NCBI GenBank assembly: GCA_017990865.1
Contig: JAGNNB010000061.1
Span: 1 to 11,056 of the forward strand
DNA length: 11,056 bases
Source: Lysobacteraceae bacterium
GTDB taxonomy: Bacteria > Pseudomonadota > Gammaproteobacteria > Xanthomonadales > Xanthomonadaceae
Reading direction: 5' to 3'
In this document: positions 6,325-11,056 of the stretch, piece by piece
How the letters are laid out: every line of letters begins with the position of its first letter
How positions within the stretch are numbered: position 1 is the first letter of the stretch
The notes under the pieces: generated by a model
What the model was told of the DNA's origin: nothing
Database searches by the model: none
Seen by the model: only the letters and a program-made list of their open reading frames with translations
Position numbers and translations under genes: made by a program

Positions 6325-7323
6325 TCAGCCCAACATCCCGTGCGAGGCGATGCCGGCCGGCGGCCAGTTCTCAAGCTTCATCCCCAGCGACAAACCGCGC
6401 TGCGCCAACACTTCCTTGATCTCGGTGAGCGACTTCTTGCCGAGGTTCGGCGTCTTGAGCAGTTCGACTTCGGTCTTCTGGATCAGATCGCCGACGTAGT
6501 AGATGCTCTCGGCCTTGAGGCAGTTGGCCGAACGCACCGTCAGTTCCAGATCGTCGATCGGGCGCAGCAGGATCGGATCGATACCGCTGGCGGCCGGCTT
6601 CGCCGCACCGCGATCGCGGTGGGTGAAGTCGCCGAACACCGACAACTGGTCGGTCAGGATGTCGGCGGCGGTGCGCACGGCTTCCTCGGCGTCGATCGTG
6701 CCGTTGGTTTCGATGTCGAGCACCAGCTTGTCGAGATCGGTGCGCTGTTCGACGCGCGCGGCTTCGACTTCGTAAGCGACGCGGCGCACCGGCGAGAAGC
6801 TGGCGTCCAGCATCAAACGGCCGATGGCGCGGGTCTCTTCGTCCGGGCGACGACGGGCGGCGGCCGGCTGGTAGCCGAAACCGCGCTCGATCTTCAGACG
6901 CATGTTCAGCGCGGCATCCTTGGTGAGGTGCGCGATGACCAGGTCGCCGTTGAGGATTTCGACGTTATGATCGGTTTTGATGTCGCTGGCGGTGACGATG
7001 CCGGGACCTTGTTTGTTGAGGCTCAGGGTCGCCGAATCGCCGGTGCCCATACGGATCGCGACTTCCTTGAGGTTCAACAGCACTTCCAGTACGTCTTCCT
7101 GCAGACCTTCGACCGTGGTGTACTCGTGCAGCACGCCGTCCATTTCGACTTCGGTGATGGCGAAGCCGGGGATCGACGAGAGCAACACCCGACGCAGGGC
7201 GTTGCCGAGGGTGTGGCCATAGCCGCGTTCCAACGGTTCGATCACGACCTTGGCGCGGTTGCCGGCGAGGCGCTCGATCTGCGGAGCGCGCGGACGCATG
7301 ACCTGGTTGGCGGATACCGTCAT
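6325..7323 (-). CDS. rpoA: DNA-directed RNA polymerase subunit alpha
   Basis: A 332-residue subunit whose dimer nucleates assembly of beta and beta'. The N-terminal domain (about 1-235) shows [20 protein letters not shown] and the dimerisation and beta-contact regions. A flexible linker follows, then the C-terminal domain (about 248-320) with [14 protein letters not shown] and [14 protein letters not shown]. Arg264 corresponds to E. coli Arg265, which binds UP elements and contacts activators such as CRP. The frame is open upstream to 7476, but the ATG at 7323 gives the family start MTVSANQ and has AGGAG 10 nt before it. It is separated from rpsD by an unusually long 153-bp GC-rich spacer and from rplQ by 110 bp, the latter with only a small GCGGC/GCCGC hairpin and no open frame that I can support. 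Confidence 0.98.
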   Translation of the reverse strand: MTVSANQVMRPRAPQIERLAGNRAKVVIEPLERGYGHTLGNALRRVLLSSIPGFAITEVEMDGVLHEYTTVEGLQEDVLEVLLNLKEVAIRMGTGDSATLSLNKQGPGIVTASDIKTDHNVEILNGDLVIAHLTKDAALNMRLKIERGFGYQPAAARRRPDEETRAIGRLMLDASFSPVRRVAYEVEAARVEQRTDLDKLVLDIETNGTIDAEEAVRTAADILTDQLSVFGDFTHRDRGAAKPAASGIDPILLRPIDDLELTVRSANCLKAESIYYVGDLIQKTEVELLKTPNLGKKSLTEIKEVLAQRGLSLGMKLENWPPAGIASHGMLG

Positions 7324-7476
7324 CTTGTGGTGTCTCCTGGAGCCGGAGCCTCGCGGCCGCGGCGGTGTCTCTGGGGGCCTCCCCGGGCGAGGGAGGCGGC
7401 GGACGCGACGAGCGCGGCCGCCGTGGGGGCCGAGCGAACGCCGCGCGAGGACTGAGCCCGCGCGAGTCGCCAGCAA
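7324..7476 (-). other. GC-rich hairpin-bearing spacer between rpsD and rpoA
   Basis: This 153-bp gap holds no recognisable gene. It contains a perfect 7-bp stem, GCCTCCC (7377-7383) and GGGAGGC (7391-7397) around a 7-nt loop, a CGCGGCCGCG palindrome at 7352-7361, and a related GCGGCCG run near 7414-7420. Read on the - strand, CTCGCGCGG occurs twice, near 7457-7465 and 7440-7448. No T run follows any stem, so these are not intrinsic terminators. Only the last 15 or so bases (AGGAG plus ACACCAC) have an evident function, as the rpoA ribosome-binding site. Confidence 0.55.
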
Positions 7477-8103
7477 TTACTTCGAGTACAACTCGACGAT
7501 CAGCGCTTCGTTGATATCGGCAGGCAAATCGCTGCGCGCAGGCACCGACTTGAACACGCCGCTGAACTTCTTGCTGTCGACTTCGATCCACGAAGGCGAA
7601 AGATCCATCGTCGAAGAAACGTTCAAGGCTTCCTGCACGCGCAATTGCTTCTGGGCGCGCTCGGACAGCGTGATCGCATCGCCGGCTTTGACCTGGTAAG
7701 ACGGCAGATTCACCGACTTGCCGTTGACCATCACGCCGCGGTGCGAAACCAACTGGCGGGCGGCCGGACGGGTCACCGCGAAACCCATGCGATACACGAC
7801 GTTATCGAGACGGGTCTCGAGCATCTGCAGCAGGTTTTCGCCGGTGTTGCCCTTTTTGGTCGAGGCTTTTTTGTAATAGTTGCGGAACTGACGCTCCAGC
7901 AAACCGTAGATGCGCTTGACCTTCTGCTTCTCGCGAAGCTGGGTGGCGTAATCGGAGAGCTTGCCTTTGCGCGCCGCGCCGTGTTGGCCGGGCTTCTGTT
8001 CCAATTTGCACTTCGAGTCGAGCGCGCGCGCCGGCGACTTGAGGCTGAGGTCGGCGCCTTCGCGACGAGCCAATTTGCAGGTGGGACCGATATAACGAGC
8101 CAT
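7477..8103 (-). CDS. rpsD: 30S ribosomal protein S4
   Basis: A 208-residue primary 16S rRNA-binding protein that nucleates assembly of the 30S body and, in E. coli, represses the alpha operon by binding the rpsM leader. The N-terminus [19 protein letters not shown], the [19 protein letters not shown] block, the S4 RNA-binding domain from about residue 98 ([20 protein letters not shown]) and the C-terminus [14 protein letters not shown] are all as expected. Cys9 and Cys32 are present, but I do not see the full four-cysteine zinc set of some S4 proteins. The start is supported by GAGGAG upstream, then CAGACACCACC before ATG. It lies 28 bp after rpsK. Confidence 0.98.
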   Translation of the reverse strand: MARYIGPTCKLARREGADLSLKSPARALDSKCKLEQKPGQHGAARKGKLSDYATQLREKQKVKRIYGLLERQFRNYYKKASTKKGNTGENLLQMLETRLDNVVYRMGFAVTRPAARQLVSHRGVMVNGKSVNLPSYQVKAGDAITLSERAQKQLRVQEALNVSSTMDLSPSWIEVDSKKFSGVFKSVPARSDLPADINEALIVELYSK

Positions 8104-8131
8104 GGTGGTGTCTGCTCCTCAGGCCGCCGCG

Positions 8132-8524
8132 TTAAACGCGACGCTTCTTCGGCGGACGGCACCCGTTGTGCGGGATAGGCGTCACGTCGATGATGTTGGT
8201 GATCTTGTAGCCGACGCTGTTGAGCGAGCGAACGGCCGATTCGCGACCCGGACCCGGGCCTTTGATCCGCACTTCCAGCGCCTTGACGCCGTAGTCGAGC
8301 GCGGCTTTACCCGCCTTCTCGGCGGCGACCTGCGCGGCGAACGGCGTCGACTTGCGCGAACCGCGGAAGCCGGAACCGCCGGACGTCGCCCACGACAGCG
8401 CGTTGCCCTGGCGATCGGTGATGGTCACGATGGTGTTGTTGAAAGAAGCGTGGACGTGCGCGATACCGTCGGTGACGATGCGCTTGATCTTCTTCTTGGT
8501 CTTGGTAGCTGCCGGTTTGGCCAT
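8132..8524 (-). CDS. rpsK: 30S ribosomal protein S11
   Basis: A 130-residue protein of the 30S platform, close to the mRNA exit region. The family signatures are intact: [20 protein letters not shown], then [32 protein letters not shown] and the C-terminus [14 protein letters not shown]. The Lys-rich N-terminal extension ([15 protein letters not shown]) is normal. The start has AAGGA followed by CTCGCCACC immediately before ATG, partly inside the stop region of rpsM 12 bp upstream. The close spacing implies cotranscription and coupled translation with rpsM. Confidence 0.98.
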   Translation of the reverse strand: MAKPAATKTKKKIKRIVTDGIAHVHASFNNTIVTITDRQGNALSWATSGGSGFRGSRKSTPFAAQVAAEKAGKAALDYGVKALEVRIKGPGPGRESAVRSLNSVGYKITNIIDVTPIPHNGCRPPKKRRV

Positions 8525-8536
8525 GGTGGCGAGTCC

Positions 8537-8893
8537 TTACTTCTTGATGGCCTTGCGCGGACCCTTACGGGTGCGAGCATTGGTCCGGGTGCGCTGACCG
8601 CGGAGCGGCAGGCCGCGGCGATGACGCAGGCCGCGGTAGCAGCTCAGGTCCATCAGACGCTTGATGGCGATGCCGATTTCGCGACGCAGATCGCCCTCGA
8701 CCGTGAACTTGCCGACCTCGGCGCGCAGGCGCTCGACTTCGGCTTCCGACAGGTCGCGGATCTTGGTGCTCGAATTCACGCCCGCGGATTCGCAGACCTT
8801 TTTCGAACGAGTACGGCCGATGCCGTAGATGCTTTGCAGCCCGACCCAGACGTGCTTCTGGGCAGGCAGGTTGACACCTGCAATACGCGCCAT
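8537..8893 (-). CDS. rpsM: 30S ribosomal protein S13
   Basis: A 118-residue protein of the 30S head that contacts S19, L5 and the P-site tRNA. The N-terminus [20 protein letters not shown], the helix-two-turn-helix stretch [12 protein letters not shown], the [21 protein letters not shown] block and the basic tail [21 protein letters not shown] are diagnostic. The length equals that of E. coli S13. The reading frame is open further upstream to 9229, but that stretch is GC-rich hairpin sequence with no homology I recognise. The ATG at 8893 has GGAG 8 nt before it. It is the first gene of the alpha operon and has its own candidate promoter and structured leader. Confidence 0.98.
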   Translation of the reverse strand: MARIAGVNLPAQKHVWVGLQSIYGIGRTRSKKVCESAGVNSSTKIRDLSEAEVERLRAEVGKFTVEGDLRREIGIAIKRLMDLSCYRGLRHRRGLPLRGQRTRTNARTRKGPRKAIKK

Positions 8894-8956
8894 GCGCGAA
8901 TCTCCAAACAGTTTGCGGCCGGCTTCCCGGCGGATGTGGCACTTAGGGCTAAGTGA
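8894..8956 (-). promoter_or_regulatory. Structured rpsM leader, candidate S4-responsive control region
   Basis: About 63 nt between the predicted transcription start and the rpsM ATG hold three consecutive dyads. Read on the - strand they are CACTTAG/CTAAGTG (8940-8955), GCCGG-GAAG-CCGGC (8918-8931) and CAAAC/GTTTG (8905-8915). The last overlaps the first base of the GGAG ribosome-binding site. In E. coli, S4 represses this operon through a pseudoknot at the same place. I do not see clear sequence similarity to that element, so equivalence is inferred from position and from the presence of structure. Confidence 0.4.
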
Positions 8957-8992
8957 ACTCGAAATTTTAGCAGGGTTCCGAAACGCTTGGAA
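8957..8992 (-). promoter_or_regulatory. Extended -10 promoter for the alpha operon
   Basis: On the - strand, TGCTAAAAT (8964-8972) is an extended -10 element: TAAAAT matches TATAAT at 5 of 6 bases and carries TG one base upstream. A poor -35, TTCCAA (8987-8992), sits 17 bp away, which is tolerated when TGn is present. The surrounding bases are the most AT-rich in a very GC-rich gap. A start near 8957 would give a leader of about 64 nt. Confidence 0.6.
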
Positions 8993-9010
8993 GACCTGGC
9001 GCCGCAGCGC

Positions 9011-9036
9011 GGCGCCCGAGCGCCTGTTCGGGCGCC
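9011..9036 (-). repeat. 9-bp perfect hairpin upstream of the rpsM promoter
   Basis: GGCGCCCGA (9011-9019) and TCGGGCGCC (9028-9036) are exact reverse complements with an 8-nt loop. The element lies about 19 bp upstream of the candidate -35. No T run follows on either strand. Confidence 0.6.
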
Positions 9037-9121
9037 CGGTTCTTCCGGCATGGGGAGTGTGCCCATGCTCCGGCGACGACTCCGGGCTGACGATCGCGAC
9101 GCGTGAACGTCGCTGCCGCCG

Positions 9122-9144
9122 GCCGACACTCCTCAGGTGTCGGC
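9122..9144 (-). repeat. 8-bp perfect hairpin in the secY-rpsM spacer
   Basis: GCCGACAC (9122-9129) and GTGTCGGC (9137-9144) are exact reverse complements around a 7-nt loop. No T run follows on either strand. Confidence 0.55.
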
Positions 9145-9148
9145 ACTG

Positions 9149-9180
9149 GCTCGGAACCACCCGCGCTCGGAACCGCCGCG
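9149..9180. repeat. Two-copy 16-bp direct repeat
   Basis: GCTCGGAACC is repeated exactly at 9149-9158 and 9165-9174. Aligning the full 16-bp units 9149-9164 and 9165-9180 gives 12 of 16 identical bases. It could be a short local duplication; two copies are too few to call an array. Confidence 0.45.
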
Positions 9181-9255
9181 CGAGTCGCCCTTGTGACCAT
9201 CCGCGTTCGGGGTGCGCTCGCACGAGCATGCCCTGCGGATCGGTCGATCAATCCT

Positions 9256-9280
9256 CCCGGGCCGCTTGCGCGGCGCCGGG
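9256..9280 (-). repeat. Bulged 10-bp hairpin with GCAA tetraloop
   Basis: Read on the - strand: CCCGG, a single bulged C, GCCGC, loop GCAA, then GCGGC and CCGGG. All ten pairs are Watson-Crick G-C pairs, and the loop is a GNRA tetraloop closed by C-G. No T run follows, so it is not an intrinsic terminator. It has the same plan as the hairpin at 9342-9366. Confidence 0.65.
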
Positions 9281-9341
9281 CCGATGCCCGACCCAAGACG
9301 TCCGGATCGAGCCTCCGGTCCGAGCCCGAGGCCCGAACCTG

Positions 9342-9366
9342 CGGCACGGCGCGAACGCCGGTGCCG
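9342..9366 (-). repeat. Bulged 10-bp hairpin with UUCG tetraloop, just after secY
   Basis: Beginning 11 bp after the secY stop and read on the - strand: CGGCAC, a single bulged C, GGCG, loop TTCG, then CGCC and GTGCCG. All ten pairs are Watson-Crick. The loop is closed by G-C, not the most stable C-G. There is no T run after it. It could protect the 3' end of a message released near here, or mark a pause or processing site. Confidence 0.65.
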
Positions 9367-9377
9367 AAATTCGCGTA

Positions 9378-10736
9378 TCAGCCGCGCGGCACGCCGCCGC
9401 GACTGCCTTTCAGATTCGCCTTCTTGAGCAGGCTTTCGTACTGGTGCGACATCAGGTGCGCTTGAACCTGCGCGATGAAGTCCATCACCACCACGACCAC
9501 GATCAACAACGACGTACCGCCGAAGTAGAACGACGTACCCAACTCGGTCTGCATGAAGGTCGGCAGCAAGCAGACGATGACCAAATAGATCGCGCCCGCC
9601 ATCGTCAACCGCGTGAGTACGCTGTCGATGTAGTCGGCGGTGGCCTTGCCGGGACGGATGCCCGGAATCAGCGCGCCCGATTTCTTCAGGTTCTCCGCGG
9701 TCTCTTGCGAGTTGAACACCAGCGCGGTGTAGAAGAACGCGAAACCGATGATCAGGCCGGCGAACAGAACCGCGTACAGCGGCTCGCCCGGCGACAATGC
9801 CTGCGACAGTTTCTGCAGCCAACTGGTGTTGCCGGTCGCGCTGAACCACTGCGAAGCCGTCGCCGGGAACATGATGATCGACGACGCGAAGATCGCCGGA
9901 ATCACGCCGGACATGTTGAGCTTCAACGGCAGGAACGAGGTCTGGTTCATGTACGCGTTGCGGCCGCCTTGGCGACGCGCGTAATTCACCGTGATTCGAC
10001 GCTGTCCGCGCTCGACGAACACCACAAAGAAGGTGAACACCAGCACGATCGCGGCGATGATCAACACCACCACCGGGTTCATATCGCCGTTGCGGACCGA
10101 CTCCAGCGTGGTCAACACCGCGCCCGGAAGCCCGGCGACGATACCGGCGAAGATGATCAGCGACACACCGTTGCCGATGCCGCGCTCGGTCACTTGCTCG
10201 CCCAGCCACATCAGGAACATCGTGCCGGCGGTCAGCGACACCACCGCAGTCAGCACGAAGCCCATGCCGGGCGAATACACCACCGGAATGCCGTTATTCG
10301 CGCCCGACGCCTGCAGCGCCGTCGCAATGCCCGCCGCTTGGAACACGGCCAAAAAAATCGCACCGATGCGCGACCATTGCGTGATGCGCCGACGGCCGGA
10401 CTCGCCTTCTTTCTGGATCGCCTTGAGGCTCGGCATGATCTGCACGAGCAACTGCACGATGATCGAGGCCGAGATGTAGGGCACGACGTTCAGCGCGAAC
10501 AGGCTGAAGCGTTCCAGCGCACCGCCCGAGAACATGTTGAACATGTCCACGATGGTGCCTTCCTGGGTCTTCATCAGCTCCAGCATCGCATCGGGATTGA
10601 CGCCCGGCACCGGAATGAAGCAACCGATCCGGTACACCAACAGAGCCCCGACGACGAACAAGAGCCGGGAGCGCAGCTCGGTGAATTTACCGAGCCCGCC
10701 GCCGAGACCGCTCATCGCATTCGCGCTTCGCGCCAT
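9378..10736 (-). CDS. secY: Preprotein translocase subunit SecY
   Basis: A 452-residue channel-forming core of the SecYEG translocon in the inner membrane, which exports unfolded proteins and inserts membrane proteins. Ten hydrophobic segments are visible, from [14 protein letters not shown] near residue 25 to [16 protein letters not shown] near 415. Family motifs include FIPVPGVNP, then [36 protein letters not shown] and [12 protein letters not shown]. Arg361 lies in this last cytoplasmic loop, where the equivalent E. coli Arg357 is needed for SecA-driven transport. The length is normal. The start gives the usual short Met/Ala/Gly-rich N-terminus, and GAGGAG lies 10 nt upstream, overlapping the end of rplO 7 bp away. 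Unlike in E. coli, no rpmJ follows; a 484-bp spacer separates it from rpsM. Confidence 0.98.
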   Translation of the reverse strand: MARSANAMSGLGGGLGKFTELRSRLLFVVGALLVYRIGCFIPVPGVNPDAMLELMKTQEGTIVDMFNMFSGGALERFSLFALNVVPYISASIIVQLLVQIMPSLKAIQKEGESGRRRITQWSRIGAIFLAVFQAAGIATALQASGANNGIPVVYSPGMGFVLTAVVSLTAGTMFLMWLGEQVTERGIGNGVSLIIFAGIVAGLPGAVLTTLESVRNGDMNPVVVLIIAAIVLVFTFFVVFVERGQRRITVNYARRQGGRNAYMNQTSFLPLKLNMSGVIPAIFASSIIMFPATASQWFSATGNTSWLQKLSQALSPGEPLYAVLFAGLIIGFAFFYTALVFNSQETAENLKKSGALIPGIRPGKATADYIDSVLTRLTMAGAIYLVIVCLLPTFMQTELGTSFYFGGTSLLIVVVVVMDFIAQVQAHLMSHQYESLLKKANLKGSRGGVPRG

Positions 10737-10743
10737 GCGTCCG

Positions 10744-11056
10744 TTACTCCTCGATCTTGCCGCCGGCGGCTTCGATGGCCGCCTTCGCGCCCGCCGTCGC
10801 CAGCAGGCCCTTGATCGCGAGCGCCTTGGTCAGCTCGCCCTTTTTCACGATCTTCGCTTTCTTCGCATTCGGCGGGATCAGCTTGGCGGCGCGCAGCGCG
10901 GCCAAATCGATCGTGCCGTCCAGCTTGTCCAACTGGTACAGCAGCACTTCGGCCGTGTCCTTCGACATCTGCGAACGGAAGCCGATCTTCGGCAGACGAC
11001 GCTGCATCGGCATCTGACCGCCTTCGAAGCCGGCTTTGATCTTGCCTTTACCGGCG
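10744..11056 (-). CDS. rplO: 50S ribosomal protein L15, C-terminal part (5' end outside window)
   Basis: About 104 C-terminal residues of L15, a late-assembling 50S protein. The fragment enters from the window edge with [20 protein letters not shown] followed by LPKIGFRS, the conserved core of L15. It continues with [25 protein letters not shown], the Lys-rich [19 protein letters not shown] and the Ala-rich end [12 protein letters not shown]. The stop is TAA at 10744-10746. The N-terminal arm that inserts into 23S rRNA is outside the window. The gene lies 7 bp before secY, as in the spc operon, and its last codons contain the secY ribosome-binding site, so the two are translationally linked. 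Confidence 0.97.
   Translation of the reverse strand, partial: AGKGKIKAGFEGGQMPMQRRLPKIGFRSQMSKDTAEVLLYQLDKLDGTIDLAALRAAKLIPPNAKKAKIVKKGELTKALAIKGLLATAGAKAAIEAAGGKIEE

Larger units (their letters stand above)
8993..9377 (-). other. Hairpin-dense gene-free spacer between secY and rpsM
   Basis: This 385-bp stretch contains no gene that I can support; none of the four ATG starts on the - strand encodes L36 or another protein I know. Inverted repeats occur throughout. Besides those listed separately there are GCATGGG/CCCATGC (9048-9054 with 9062-9068), GCGACG/CGTCGC (9096-9101 with 9108-9113), and a nested set in which ATCCGC (9199-9204) pairs with GCGGAT (9235-9240) around GGG/CCC and GTGC/GCAC stems. 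None is followed by a T run. The density suggests a structured transcript, an mRNA-processing or pausing region, or a chance result in very GC-rich DNA. Confidence 0.5.

Noticed and set aside
7324..7476. Longer start for RpoA (ATG at 7476)
   Set aside because: RpoA of this type starts MTVSANQ and is 332 residues long with AGGAG in place. The added 51 residues would be Arg/Pro-rich spacer translation.
8894..9229. In-frame open extension upstream of rpsM that could add about 112 residues to S13
   Set aside because: S13 normally starts MARIAG at 8893 with a good Shine-Dalgarno site. The extension is Arg-rich, typical of GC-rich non-coding DNA read by chance, and spans the promoter and hairpins.
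8964..9377. Intrinsic terminator between secY and rpsM
   Set aside because: None of the hairpins on the - strand is followed by a run of T. They may act otherwise, but they do not fit a Rho-independent terminator.
8829..10814. Very long + strand open frame opposite secY and rpsM
   Set aside because: It is antisense to clearly recognised genes. The His/Arg/Gln-rich translation has no family features and arises from codon bias on the opposite strand.
1..11056. Mobile elements, CRISPR, tRNA/rRNA or a defence cluster
   Set aside because: No transposase, integrase, terminal repeats, spaced array, tRNA-like cloverleaf or defence domain was seen. All sizeable genes are housekeeping or envelope proteins.

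Overview
This is a high-GC bacterial chromosome segment made almost entirely of housekeeping genes. The gene content and order (rplO-secY-rpsM-rpsK-rpsD-rpoA-rplQ, then dsbB, a class II DAHP synthase and typA/bipA) together with the protein sequences point to a gammaproteobacterium, most likely of the Xanthomonadaceae/Lysobacteraceae. That placement is inferred from recognised sequences and context, not from a database search. I see no mobile element, CRISPR array, tRNA, rRNA or sign of recent transfer.

Layout. Positions 1-3222 are read on the + strand: the C-terminus of the ribosome-associated GTPase TypA/BipA, a four-helix membrane protein of the DUF2127 type 10 bp behind it, a secreted S41-family (C-terminal-processing-type) peptidase with a PDZ domain, and a secreted LolA-like protein whose start codon overlaps the peptidase stop codon (ATGA). 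A strong intrinsic terminator (3272-3304) closes this group. Everything from 3574 to 11056 is read on the - strand. In transcription order it is the end of rplO, secY, then the alpha operon rpsM-rpsK-rpsD-rpoA-rplQ, a terminator at 5642-5667, dsbB, the class II DAHP synthase gene, and a second - strand terminator at 3416-3441. The two blocks converge on a roughly 350-bp gene-free strip with terminators facing both ways.

How the genes work together. rplO, the rps/rpl genes, secY and rpoA encode ribosomal proteins, the core of the protein-export channel and the alpha subunit of RNA polymerase. DsbB reoxidises DsbA in the periplasm. The DAHP synthase starts aromatic amino-acid synthesis. The peptidase and LolA-like protein are probably translationally coupled and both exported, so they probably act in the same envelope compartment, but neither has an assigned substrate.

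What stands out is not a gene but the spacers. The gap between secY and rpsM is 484 bp, carries no rpmJ, and is packed with GC-rich inverted repeats, including two 10-bp hairpins with a single-base bulge and tetraloops. It ends in an extended -10 promoter and a short structured rpsM leader. The rpsD-rpoA (153 bp), rpoA-rplQ (110 bp) and rplQ-dsbB gaps are also long and rich in dyads. A structured regulatory or non-coding RNA is a possibility here, not a demonstrated fact. I found no convincing new multi-gene system in this window.
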